Shown piece after piece: positions 42,573 to 52,700 of a DNA stretch of 64,000 nt (within the stretch, counting starts at the first letter, position 1; each line of letters opens with the position of its first letter). The translations under genes were made by a program, and so were the position numbers. Origin of the DNA: Linum tenue (Eukaryota > Streptophyta > Magnoliopsida > Malpighiales > Linaceae); NCBI GenBank assembly GCA_946122785.1, contig CAMGYJ010000005.1, forward strand, positions 63,004,200-63,068,199. The letters are read 5' to 3'. The notes under the pieces were generated by a model that made no database searches, had not been told where the DNA came from, and worked only from the letters and a program-made list of their open reading frames with translations.

Positions 42573-42626
42573 GTACTTGGAGCGCTCAAATTTAAAAATT
42601 TGGACAGTGGACTAGGCTCCAAGCAC
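42573..42626 (-). ncRNA. Conserved nested stem-loop (family C copy)
   Basis: CTTGGAGC (42576-42583) pairs with GCTCCAAG (42616-42623). The inner CAAATTT-AA-AAATTTG is a 7-bp hairpin. The segment GACAGTGGACTA differs from family A by one base. Layout as in families A and B. Confidence 0.55.
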
Positions 42627-42660
42627 ACAAACAGAGCTAATGCAGTCAAAAGATAAACAT

Positions 42661-42732
42661 CCCCCCCACACTTAAGATTGACATTGCCCTCAATGGAGAA
42701 GAGGGAAGGAAAGGGGAACGATGTTACCGGTG
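42661..42732 (-). other. Conserved hairpin block with internal polypurine tract (family C)
   Basis: CCCCCCCACACTTAAG, then ACATTGCCCTCAATGG (CATTG 42682-42686 with CAATG 42691-42695), then GGGGAACGATGTTACCGG. Confidence 0.7.
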
Positions 42733-43191
42733 TGCACAGACTGCAGGAGACTGGAAATGGGCCAGTCGGCATGAAACAGACTGGAGAGAGAACCAGTCGG
42801 TCGGGTGGGCGACCTCGATCTCATGGGCATCGAACGGGTGGTAATCGATCCCCAGAGCGTGGGCCAACCCGTCGATGGTCAACTCCCTGTGGTGGCCACC
42901 CATCCGGAATGTCACCGCATATTCGTCCCGGGCCATCGTGCGGTCATAGTGAAAGGTGGTGTAGAACTCCCACACCAGCTCCGTGTAGGTGGGCTCGTCG
43001 ATGGTCAGCAACGTCCGCCAATCGCGGTGACTGATGGCGGCGCTGAGCTCCTGCAGACAGTGGAGCTGCTCGAACACCGCTCACTCGAGGTGGTAGTGGC
43101 GCTCCAGTTTTCCCCGGATCACCTTGCGGAACTGATCCGCGTACTCTCCGTGCAGGTGCAGACCCTGCACGAAGGGATGGTCCTGCGACAT
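42724..43191 (-). pseudogene. Family C env-position ORF relic
   Basis: Starts at ATG 43191, directly after a predicted acceptor. About 36 codons (SQDHPFVQGLHLHGEYADQF) run to a TGA near 43082. The same frame then continues for 117 codons with LHCLQELSAAISHRDWRTLL, YTELVWEFYTTFHYDR and FRMGGHHRELTIDGLAHALG. This is the same Athila family as 15996-17375, which has the equivalent WEFYTTF and FRLGG motifs. The last two thirds of the protein are deleted; the frame ends a few codons from the conserved hairpin block. Confidence 0.7.
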
Positions 43192-43195
43192 GTTC

Positions 43196-43460
43196 CTGCA
43201 AAATCAAAACACCATAGGTGGAGCCAAGAAAACTGGTCAGGACCAACAGCATGGGTTCATCACAAGCGACTCAACCGGAATCAAGCAAGAAGCACAGAAC
43301 CAATCACATTCACGACAGGGCAGCACATACCCCACAGATAAAACCATGCAAGCTCAAGGCATCCCCCACCCTACTCTAGTTCAGGCATGCAAACACAGTT
43401 CTCGGTCCTACAGTCTACAGTTCGATTCTCCAGAAAAAGAGTAAATAATAAGAAACACAC
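43196..43460 (-). other. Predicted leader intron of the family C ORF
   Basis: The element-sense donor CCAG/GTGTG is at 43461/43460 and the acceptor GATTTTGCAG at 43196, with the ATG five bases into the next exon. Same arrangement as in family A; 265 bp against 495 bp. Confidence 0.5.
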
Positions 43461-43494
43461 CTGGAAACACAAGTGGAACTGTAGTGCGGACACG

Positions 43495-43815
43495 AGAAAA
43501 GGGTGAGGGACGCGAGAGGGGCAAAAAATCGGATATCTTGGCCACGGTACACCATTCAAAAATCCATAACCACCGGAACAATAAACTCTACCTGAAGATT
43601 CATTGTATTCAGCATAACCACCACCACCATACTTGCCCACCTCTTTGTCTCAATGTACACATCGACAACTCAAAATTTGTTCTCCGCTATGAACTTCAGC
43701 ATCATATTAATTTTATCATCGTCAAACATGATTCAATGTTCATACACCATTGCATAACAGTTGTATATTGGGATTTGGTATGTCATCTTCCATACTCTTC
43801 TACAACATGTGCAAC
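43495..43815 (-). pseudogene. MULE transposase N-terminal relic, part 1
   Basis: The minus strand reads MTYQIPIYNCYAMVYEH and, after a stop, FDDDKINMMLKFIAENKF followed by VVDVYIE. This resembles the region before the acidic linker in MURA-type proteins (compare QDEVDAMLEFLRSNNLSRAE in the MULE at 31174). Interrupted by hAT element 2; the upstream part continues at 44578. No terminal repeats found. Confidence 0.4.
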
Positions 43816-44569
43816 TAGGGATGGCAATCAAACCCATGGCCGCGGGTATCCGACCGCCCCCGACCCAGTCAACGCGGGGAATCCCCGCATTGACTGGGTA
43901 TGGGGCGGGTATGGGTAAAACCCGCAAAACATTTGATGGGTATGGGGCGGGTATGGTTTTAGCCTCCCCCGCCCCATACCCATACCCGCCCCACTAAGAA
44001 CATTTCTTCACATATAATAAATATATGAATAAAATTGTGATATATGAATGATAGTGAGGGTACCTCAAGAAAATAAATATTAGAAATGCAATTGAGTGAC
44101 CACCCAAATCAAAACATAATTCCTTTTCGTCAACTCTCCCTTCACTCTTTCACTTTTCCCCTCGTGTTTACTAGATTATGTTAGTTTGTTATTAGTTAGT
44201 AGATGTATCAGAGTCAGAGAAGAATGATTTGTATTACATTATATTGTACTCTATCTTATGGATTAATGGATTGTTTAGGATAAGATGCTTTGAATCGTAT
44301 AAAGAATGATAGTCTTTTTGTCAACTTCATGATAGTAGGTGCGTTTAATGTTATAATTGAGAAAGTACATTTAAAATTTTAGATATTATAATGTCGGATG
44401 TACGGGACGGGTATTACCCATGGGTACCCGAAATCCACGGGTATGGGGATGGGTTTGCAAAACCTTCCCCCGCATGGATATGGGGCGGGTATGGGTATAG
44501 ATATTTGATAGCGGGTATGAGGATGGTTTAGGCAAATCCGCCCCCAAACCCGCCCCATTGCCATCCCTA
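43816..44569. mobile_element. Non-autonomous hAT element 2
   Basis: 754 bp. The ends TAGGGATGGCAAT are exact inverted repeats. Perfect 8-bp duplication TGTGCAAC at 43808-43815 and 44570-44577. Subterminal GGGCGGGTATGGG/CCCATACCCGCCCC words. Same terminal family as hAT element 1, but with a different interior. Confidence 0.92.
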
Positions 44570-44577
44570 TGTGCAAC

Positions 44578-44745
44578 ACCATTCCTCACAAATATGAAAT
44601 AGATCATGTCAACCAAATCTACTCTCAATTAGAATGATGATTGCCTGACCATCTTCACGCTCTAACACCTTTTTGAAATCTTGTCACTCAACCCTTCCAC
44701 CGAATCAATAGGTCGAACTTTCAAAAATTCATTCCCATTTCTGCA
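44578..44745 (-). pseudogene. MULE transposase N-terminal relic, part 2
   Basis: Upstream continuation of the relic at 43495-43815 on the minus strand (frames such as ESRVDLVDMIYFIFVRNGVA). Weak support. Confidence 0.3.
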
Positions 44746-44803
44746 ATTTATACAGTAGCATAAATTACATACAATTCAAAGCCTAAATATAAATATAACA
44801 ACC

Positions 44804-45084
44804 AAACATTAATCCAAAATCCCAATCCACATTGAACTTACATTCCAAGGTTAATGTAACCCATGCTACAACCAACAAAACAAAACATACCTTAAAATGG
44901 AAGAAACTCAATGAACCAATAGAACATACCTTAAATATAACAACAAACAAAACTAAATCTAATTATAACAACCAAACATTAATCTAAACCCCTACTTCAA
45001 ATTCAACCTACATTCAAAGGTTAATGTAATCCATGTTACAACCAACTTAACAAAACATACCTCAAAATGGCAGAATCTCAATGA
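44804..45084. repeat. Two direct repeats of about 115 bp
   Basis: Both units contain AACCAAACATTAATC, AAGGTTAATGTAA, GTTACAACCAAC or CTACAACCAAC, and CAATGAACC in the same order, at about 44804-44918 and 44966-45084. Possibly subterminal MULE repeats. Confidence 0.6.
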
Positions 45085-46057
45085 ACCTCCTTCTTTTTTG
45101 CTAAAATTTCGTGCTCTTTATGCTTTTTTGTTGTTTGTGTCTTAAAGACATGAATGAAAGGGGGCTGAGTACTTATTTTCTACCAACTAAGGGGTAGTTC
45201 ACTACCCACCCCAACGACTCACTCCCATTGACATATCCCTGCACCCTATCCTAAAAAATATCGGGGGAATGAGACTGCACAAAATTATTGGACGTTGTTT
45301 GCTCCACTTGCAAGCAAACCACTACAGATTGTTTTTCTAGGCAGCACATCACATACATTGTTCACTTCTTTTGCCAGCGAACCAACTTGTTCGCCTTTGT
45401 TGGCAGCGAGCCACTATAGTTCGCTAAACTCGACAGCGAACTAGTGTGAGGTCGCTGCATAGGTTAGTGAACAACACTGTTTGGTCTCCTTTCTCGTGAA
45501 CCATTGTGTAGTTCGCTTTACTGTCCAACGAACAACCTCAAACTCTAATAATTTGAGAAATATTTTGCAAAGTACGTAGATTTTTTTCTTTTTCAACCCT
45601 CGTATATATTTAGGGGGAAAAAATCCGAATAAATGAGACCCCCCAAACCACAAAATCAGCATATGGGTGAGGGTGGAGTCGAAGAGGACAATTCGAGCAA
45701 AGATGCTGACTAATTCAGCTGCTGAAAGGAGTTGATTAATAAATGCCATCAACGAACTCCGGAAAGCAAAATTAAATAAACAGAAGAGGAAAAAGTGGGA
45801 AAGTAACTATATAGCTGGCCAGCTGAATAATAGACACACTCACACACAAAAACAAACAGGCAGATACCATTTTCCTAACCATAAACCGTACAATTTATTA
45901 TCGTCATTATGTCAATTATATTTATTTTTTATCAATAAATGTTATTCCCCCCCAAAATCTCATATTGCTTGCTTTGCTTGTTATCGCTCAGCAGAATATA
46001 TCACCATCACCACCATGCATCTTCTTCTTACCCCTCCCCTCCAACCCCAACCCCATT
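45085..46057. other. Region upstream of the GPAT gene
   Basis: No coding feature. Several CAGCGAAC/GTTCGCT words occur in 45300-45540. A pyrimidine-rich stretch (45940-46050) precedes the TATA box. Confidence 0.5.
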
Positions 46058-46064
46058 TATAAAA
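46058..46064 (+). promoter_or_regulatory. TATA box of the GPAT gene
   Basis: TATAAAA lies 83 bases before the ATG at 46147. This leaves a short leader of about 50 bases, rich in C and T. Confidence 0.65.
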
Positions 46065-46146
46065 GCCCTTCCATTTTCTCCTCTTCAAACTCACTCGCTA
46101 ACTCATTCACCCTCCATCCCTCCCCACACACAGAGAGCAAAATTAA

Positions 46147-49122
46147 ATGGTCATGGCAACGCGGCGCCGTTTCGAGCCGGTCTCGAAGTGCCCGACGGAA
46201 GGGCGGTCGAACCAGACCGTGGCGGCCGACCTGGACGGGACCCTCCTCGTCTCCACCAGCTCCTTCCCTTACTTCCTCCTGGTGGCCCTGGAAGCCGGCA
46301 GCCTCCTCCGCGCCGTGCTCCTCCTCGCCTCCTGCCCCTTCATCTACGCCACGTACCTCCTCGTCTCGGAGGCCCTGGCCGTCAAGTCCTTCGTGTTCAT
46401 CGCCCTCGCGGGGCTCAAGATCCGCGACATCGAGCTGGTGGCCCGGTCCGTGCTCCCGCGCTTCTACGCCGACGACGTCCACCCGGACACGTGGCGGGTG
46501 TTCAACTCGTTCGGGAAAAGGTACATCGTGACGGCGAACCCGCGGGTGATGGTGGAGCCCTTCGTGAGGACGTTCCTCGGGGCGGACAAGGTGCTCGGCA
46601 CCGAGCTGGAGGTGACCAAGTCGGGTCGGGCCACCGGGTTCGTGAAAGGCCCCGGGATCCTCGTCGGCGTGCACAAGAGGGACGCGCTGATCAAGGAGTT
46701 GGGGTCGAGGGTGGAGGACTTGCCCGATTTGGGGCTTGGGGATCGGGACACCGATCACGACTTCATGTCCCTCTGCAAGGTAATAATTGTGACTTATACA
46801 TTTACTTACTTACAGTTTCGATTCGTGCAAGTTACAAAAGATAGCCGCTCGTTTTGGATTGGTATAAGGACTGTTGGGCTTGGTACGTTTTTGTTGCGTA
46901 GCTCCATTTACATTTTACAATACAATATATTATTGCAAATTTGCAACCGTCGAATTGCGCCTTCCATCGTATTAAATGTTGGTTGGTAAGGGGAGGATTG
47001 GGTTAGCTGGCCCGAATTTATATAAATCAATCAACACATATACTATGCACACGTATATTTAGCTTTCTGAATTGCATTAGTCGATGTGGCGGAATTGTTT
47101 AATGAAAACGTCGAGTTTAATCCAACGACTACTACGAAAAAGATAATTCAACAATGCTGTGATCTGAATCTGATCGCCACCAGCTAGATTCTAGGCTAGT
47201 GCAGGTCGGTATACATTTCTGGAAACTATTTCTGCCTCGATTAATTTCATGGAATGAGTAAATGGTCCTCTCTCTCTCTCTCTCTATGGTTTGCGGCATT
47301 GAATTTGATCAAGTCTGTATAGGTGAGTCAATAAATTGTGGCTTTCGCGATCAAATGGAGTGGACCACTGGCATCGCATGTGTTTCCTGTTTTTCTTCTT
47401 TAACTTTGTGTCTCGTTTTGGTCTACTACACCTACACGGCATTCCAACTACCCTTCTTCACCTTCTTCTTCCTCTTCTAGTGTTTAATTAATTATTTAAT
47501 TATTATTTTGCTGTTAGATATATATAAACCAATTATTGGTGTGGCCGTTCATCTTCTGGAATTTAAATTCGTCACACCGTTTGGGAATGCTGGGAAAATG
47601 CATCCTTCATGTCAAAACTACTTAGGTAGGGTTAGTTCCAATTGGTGACACGAAAATGCATCATGCAACCAGCCATGTTCTATTCTAGTACGCATATCCT
47701 TTCCGTCTAAACACCTAAAAAAGCTATAACATAACATCACACGCCTAATATTCATTGATTTTTCTTTTTTTATTACTTTGAGGTCAGCGACAATCACATG
47801 TTTAGATTTCACTTTTTTATATATATAGTCAAAATGGAAAGGAAATATTAATTCTAAATAAAACTAGCCACTGGTTCGGCATGATAATAACTTTGTTATT
47901 ATTTTTTTACGTACATGTATTGAATGCACCGGTGGCCCAAACAATTGTACCCCACAAGTTTTGGTTAATTTCCCAGCATGGCAAGATCCTATTTGCCACA
48001 AATAATTAAATCGGAAACGTCAAGTCGTTTTCTTAGCCCGGGCAGCACTTAAATGTGCCTCTTTTTCTGTATAGTGGGGCTCCTCTCCTCCACACCCCTT
48101 AATCTAAACATCCAAATTATCGATTCTTCCTCTCTCTTTTTTTTTTTACTCATTTTAAGTTCTAACAATTAATTAATTAATTAATTCTGATCACCTGTTA
48201 ATAATTTCCATTTTTCTTTTCGCAGGAAGGGTACATGGTCCCGCGGACCCGAACCGAGCCGCTGCCGCGGAACAAGCTGCTAAGCCCAATCATATTCCAC
48301 GAGGGCCGACTGGTCCAAAGGCCCACTCCGCTGATCGCGCTCCTAACCTTCCTCTGGTTCCCAATCGGAGTCCTCCTCTCCATCCTCCGGGTCTACACCA
48401 ACATCCCATTACCCGAACGCCTGGCCCGATACAACTACATGTTCCTCGGGATCAGAGTCGTGGTCAAAGGCACCCCGCCGCCGCCGCCGAGAAAGGGCCA
48501 GCCGGGTGTCCTCTTCGTCTGCAACCACCGCACCGTCCTCGACCCGGTCGTCACCGCCGTCGCGCTCGGCCGGAAGATCAGCTGCGTCACCTACAGCATC
48601 AGCAAGTTCACGGAGATCATATCCCCCATCAAGGCCGTGGCGCTGTCGAGGGAGCGTGAGAGGGACGCGGCGGACATCAAGCGCCTGCTGGAGGAAGGCG
48701 ACCTGGTGATCTGCCCCGAGGGGACCACCTGCAGGGAGCCGTTTCTGCTGCGGTTCAGCGCCCTCTTCGCCGAGCTCACCGACCGGATCGTCCCCGTGGC
48801 GGTGAACACCAAGCAGTCCGTGTTCTACGGGACGACGGTGCGTGGGTACAAGCTGCTCGACCCGTATTTTGTGTTCATGAACCCGATGCCCACCTACGAG
48901 ATCACGTTCTTGAACCAGCTGCCGACGGAGCTGACGTGTAAGGGAGGAGGGAAGTCGGCGATCGAGGTGGCGAATTATATACAGAAGGTGTTGGGTGGGA
49001 CGTTGGGGTTTGAGTGTACCAGTCTGACTAGGAAGGATAAGTATGCGATGATGGCCGGGACCGACGGCAGGATTCAGAACAAGGACGAGGAAGAGAAGAA
49101 GAAGAAGAAAACAGGGGAGTAG
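46147..49122 (+). CDS. GPAT6: Bifunctional sn-2 glycerol-3-phosphate acyltransferase/phosphatase, GPAT6-like (exons 46147-46779 and 48226-49122)
   Basis: 509 residues from two exons, joined in phase after LCK with GT-AG borders. The family moves acyl groups, preferably oxidised ones, from CoA to the sn-2 position of glycerol-3-phosphate at the ER and removes the phosphate, giving 2-monoacylglycerol for cutin. The N-terminal phosphatase-like domain has DLDGT (residues 28-32) and GDRDTDHD before the exon junction, so the phosphatase should be active as in GPAT4/6/8. Hydrophobic segments lie at about 40-90 and 246-268. The acyltransferase motifs are NHRTVLD (H312, D317), [14 protein letters not shown] (from 375) and VPVAVN (400-405). 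Length is usual for the family (about 500). A second ATG lies two codons in. The tail is an unusual Glu/Lys run. GPAT6 fits better than GPAT4/8 because of RRRF near the start and [18 protein letters not shown] after the junction. Confidence 0.95.
46780..48225 (+). other. GPAT intron 1
   Basis: 1446 bp with GT at 46780 and CGCAG at 48221-48225. It holds a (CT) microsatellite at about 47266-47285 and AT-rich sequence. Open frames inside are not coding. The exon/intron contrast in GC content is strong. Confidence 0.92.
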
Positions 49123-49270
49123 ATTGTTGTTATGGATTAATTGGGGGATCCAAAACTGAAGACGATAAAACATATCGTATTAAAAGATTTGTGTAGTAAT
49201 TGTTGTTTTCTACTTTTTGTTTGTTTCCCCGACATTGTTTGGAAACATAATTTGTCCAGAAAGAAAAATG

Positions 49271-49276
49271 AATAAA
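49271..49276 (+). terminator. Candidate polyadenylation signal of the GPAT gene
   Basis: AATAAA, 149 bases after the stop codon, in a GT-rich neighbourhood. Confidence 0.5.
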
Positions 49277-49748
49277 TAGTTCGGCGTTGTTGTGTGTGTG
49301 GTGGTTAGTTAATTATTAGTATGAGGAATGGAGGTAAATTTGGGATTAGACTTTAGAGATACATCATCCTTGATATGTTTAGTGCAAGCATAATACAGAG
49401 TTCTTACTTAATATTTTGGTTTTGAGTTATGACTATGCATCACTAGTGTGTCTATTTTCGTACTTCATTGTCTAAGCCAGGATGTGCTTCTGTAGCTAAA
49501 ATAAAATAGTTCACTTACTTTGACTATCAATAGTTGACTAACCCTACTATCTAAATAATATCAAATTGAGTACGTAATTTGTATAATAATTCAAAATATG
49601 GGGAAAATAATTTTTTTTTTTTATTAATTGTAGTCAAATACAACTTATCGAACTTGAAATGGGCCGCCAGGTCTATGGTGTACTTCTTCACTTAACATCT
49701 CTACTGTTAAATCTTTAAATACACTTTGACATATATTTCTTTGTTTTT
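49277..49748. other. AT-rich intergenic sequence downstream of GPAT
   Basis: No feature recognised apart from a T run at about 49611-49623. Confidence 0.5.
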
Positions 49749-50100
49749 TTTTAACATAATCAAAACCAAACGAAAGCTCGGATACATAGTCAAAGAACAG
49801 AACAAATCCACGGGCGGAAGTCGACTAATCGTCGAACTTCCGATGAGAGAGCGTTTTTTGCTACAAAATGGGCTGCTCTATTAACTCGACGAGTAACATG
49901 GGAGCAAGAACAAAACTCAAAGGATCCGGACAAACGATGAATAACTTCCAGGATCACATCACCCGTCACATGATCAGAACCTCCCGCCAAGAGTCGCCGG
50001 AGAACCAGGTGTGAATTCCCATGCAATTTGAGCAAAAGAAAACCATGTGTGAGGCACCAATCCAAGGCAACCCTGCCCGCCAATAATTCTACAAAAAAGA
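49749..50100 (-). pseudogene. LINE 3' end: RNase H domain
   Basis: The T run at 49745-49753 is a poly(A) tail on the minus strand. The 97-codon frame 50083-49790 carries RNase H features: AGRVALDWCLTHGF, LHGNSHLVLRRLLAGGSDH and RRVNRAAHFVAKNAL. This is the usual C-terminal RNase H of plant L1-type elements. The 5' part is missing or unrecognisable. Confidence 0.65.
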
Positions 50101-50962
50101 ATCATGAATGCCTACATGAAACTTACCCATTACGAACAGAATTACACCGAAAGGATCACACCCAAAAAAGACACCGCTACTCAAGGCTAATGATTCAGTA
50201 GTCTCGCCGTCAGGCGGAAAGCCTCCCTTTTGGTCGGAAAGACATTGTCCAATAGTCTACAACCACTCTGAAGTCCCTGCAAAAAGTTAGTCGGAAACCA
50301 CGAAAGTATTGCATGGATGGAGGCAAAGCCTGGACGCACGAAGGCATTGGCAGTGAACTGCTAGACGCACGGTGGTGCGAGAAAGAGAATGAACATAGCA
50401 GAACAAGAAAACCTCTGCAATTCATGGCTAGCGGCAGGGCATTGGTGTTGTAGAGCCAATCGCCGTCCTCGCCAACTATCATCCTCAATCTGAAACAGGC
50501 CATCAAACTTTGAATCATGGATCGTCGATTGTCTTGTTAACAGAAGAAGTGAGTACTGATTATGGATGAAGGAATTATATACATTATAAAAAAGAATTAA
50601 AGAAGGGAACTTGCGAAATTGAAGAAGTAGAGGTGAGTACTGTTAAATCTTTAAATACTTTTAATACTCATCACCACCACCACCACCAACTCCAACGGAG
50701 TTCGTATTAGGTTTTGTGAGGAGGGAGAAGGGAACTTGCGGAATTGAAGAAGCAGAGGGAGGGCGATGATGGTTTGAGTTGAGGAGGCGGCAAAGCTTGT
50801 ATTAGGGCCTTTAATTAATAGCGGAAGCGGATTGTGAAACCCTAGCCAGAGAGGTTCGATTGGAGGAGGAGGATGAGACAGAGTTCAGGGTTATTTTTTA
50901 TTTTGTTTTAAATTGACATATCAGTAAGTTAACGGTCCAGTCAGCAGCCTCATTTGTGACAT
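50101..50962. other. Worn LINE-like and unassigned sequence
   Basis: The minus-strand ORF 50210-50518 may be upstream LINE sequence but has no clear motif. GAAGGGAACTTGCGAAATTG at 50604 recurs with small changes at 50728, a short dispersed duplication. A GC-rich patch at 50730-50890 shows no gene. Confidence 0.35.
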
Positions 50963-51468
50963 CATAAAAAATGGGTTAATTGCATGATTGGTCACTGAGA
51001 TTACAAAAAACGTTCACGTTTGGTCACTTGAAATATTTAAATCCAATCTTGGTCACTCAAATTATTTAAATGGTTCAAGTTTGGTCACTCTCCGTCCATT
51101 TCCGTTAACTCTAGCTTACGTGGCAGTCAACTTTCATAGTTGACCGTTAAATATGTGACGTGGCAATTAAAAAATTATTAAAAATAAAAAAATAATCTTT
51201 TATATTTTCCACCTCATTATTACATTAATTAAAAAACAAAAAATATATTTTGGCTGGAAGAACTCTCGCATCTCACCTTTCTAATTTCTAATTTCTTCTT
51301 CCGAACGTATCAACTGCGGCGTTCGATTGGGAACCGGAACCTCGCGGCCTCTCCGGTTCCTCGCGCCACCTCCGACGCGGTATTCTTCGGTCCCGACGAG
51401 ATCTGAGACGTAGTCATCTGATTCTGGGTCAGTGACGTAGTCGTCGTCGTCGCCGCCTTGGTCGTCTT

Positions 51469-51817
51469 CTAAATTGCGGCGGTTCGCTCATAAGGGTCGA
51501 GTTCATCGTCAGAGGAAAGTTCGGGCTCTTCTTCTTCTTCGTCGTCGTCGTCGGCGGCGGCGGCCGCCGGAATCCCCGGCAAGTTTGTTCCTTCGAGGGA
51601 GAGCCTGTCGCCGCAGTTTGACTCGATCGTCGTCGGACGGAAGAAAGTGTAGGAGCAGCAGCCGACCACGAGCAGAATCGTCGACGCGTGAGTGCGGAGC
51701 GACTGAAGGGGAATCAAGAAAGTAAAAAAGAAAGAAAGCAGAGTCAGCAAAAGGAAAGAAGAGAAAAGCAATCAAGAATCGAAGCTTAGTCAATGGAAGA
51801 CTCACCGAGAAGATCAT
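51469..51817 (-). CDS. Two-exon mini-gene inside the Pack-MULE, unknown protein
   Basis: Predicted minus-strand exons are 51817-51806 (ATG plus three codons) and 51702-51469. The intron starts TCTCG/GTGAGTC and ends with a long pyrimidine run and CCCCTTCAG. The phase fits, giving 81 residues. Residues about 10-26 (STILLVVGCCSYTFF) form a likely membrane anchor. A Cys-containing segment follows (TTIESNCGDRLSLEGTN), then an acidic tail (ADDDDEEEEEPELSSDDE). I do not recognise the parent gene. The unspliced frame (51771-51469) is also open but would start in the intron. Expression is unproven. Confidence 0.4.
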
Positions 51818-52011
51818 TGTTGATTGAGTCCATAATTCACACCGAGGGAGAAATGGCGGAAAGGAAATCTCGATTAAAGAAACCAAGAAGAAGAAGAAGC
51901 GCAATTGAATCAATTTTTTTTCTGGGTTCAGAAAGAATCAGGCTTTCCTGTGAGATGGGCTAAAGAAGATGCTACTACGGAGACGCCATTTCTATCTATC
52001 TCTCTCTCTCT

Positions 52012-52266
52012 CTACAGATGATTCAAGAGCTGCTTCTTCTGGGAAATGAGGGAGAAGAAACAGATTTTTATACTGTGATCGGGATTATGTTCAGCACCAA
52101 GGCCGTCTCCTTTCGTGTAGCCGCCGCCGACGGAGTTAGCACCGCCGCCGAGAAGCTGAAACTGCTGCTTCCCTTCGAACCCTTTCACAACTCCGGCACC
52201 GCAGATCGGCAAGGTGAGATGCGAGAGTTCTTCCAGCCAAAATATTTTTTTTTGTTTTTTAATTAA
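52012..52266. other. Second gene-like segment of the Pack-MULE
   Basis: Both strands are open here: 52018-52266 on plus; 52212-52012 on minus, Gly-rich with LLGGGANSVGGGYTKGDGLG. The minus strand has the same direction as the mini-gene and could be captured from the same or another locus. No family recognised. Confidence 0.3.
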
Positions 52267-52528
52267 TGTAATAATGAGGTGGAAAATGTAAAAGATTATT
52301 TTTTTATTTTTAATAATTTTAAAATTGTCACGTCACATATTTAACGGTCAACTATGAAAGTTGACTGCCACGTAAGCTAGAGTTAACGGAAATAGACGGA
52401 GAGTGACTAAACTTGAACCATTTAAATAATTTGAGTGACCAAGATTAGATTTAAATATTTCGAGTGACCAAACGTGAACGTTTTTTGTAATCTCAGTGAC
52501 CAACCATGCAATTAACCCCATAAAAAAT

Positions 52529-52700
52529 TAATGGAGTTAATGAAAACTGACGGAGACTAACGTCAGGTTAACTAACGGTGAAACAATTCATAAAGTTAGT
52601 GGCGAAGAAGGAAAAAAAAATTCGGGTGTCAAATGTGAAAGATTTATATAATTTGAGTGACCAAATACGTAATTTACCCTTTCACTCACCCTTGTTCAAA
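52529..52700. other. Isolated MULE-like end
   Basis: AATTTGAGTGACCAAATACG followed by TAATTTACCCTTT looks like the right end of the same terminal-repeat group as 36841-37699. I found no matching left end. The Pack-MULE may have inserted into this older element. Confidence 0.35.

Larger units (their letters stand above)
40367..43490 (-). mobile_element. Family C: 5'-truncated Athila-type element
   Basis: One LTR (40367-41729), a polypurine tract (41730-41745), noncoding 3' region, conserved module (42573-42732), env-position ORF relic, and leader intron. The similarity stops near 43490, where MULE-like sequence begins. gag, pol, primer site and the 5' LTR are missing. The left flank CCTAC (40362-40366) would be the target duplication, but its partner is lost. 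Confidence 0.8.
50973..52518. mobile_element. Pack-MULE candidate with about 290-bp terminal inverted repeats
   Basis: Left end GGGTTAATTGCATGATTGGT and inverted right end GGGTTAATTGCATGGTTGGT. The similarity continues through the GGTCACT repeats to about 51245 and 52250. The duplication CATAAAAAAT is at 50963-50972 and 52519-52528. The 950-bp interior is GC-rich and gene-like, with splice sites and ORFs, unlike the AT-rich ends. No transposase is encoded, as expected of a gene-capturing, non-autonomous Mutator-like element. Confidence 0.88.

Noticed and set aside
45939..46844. 301-codon plus-strand ORF and a 233-codon minus-strand ORF over GPAT exon 1
   Set aside because: Both are GC-rich shadow frames of the real exon; they have Arg/Pro-rich nonsense composition and no motifs.
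47262..47480. 72-codon ORF in the GPAT intron as an alternative exon
   Set aside because: It starts in a CT microsatellite and would break the conserved exon junction LCK-EGYM.
48409..49173. 254-codon minus-strand ORF opposite GPAT exon 2
   Set aside because: Antisense shadow caused by high GC in third codon positions; the sense strand has all catalytic motifs.
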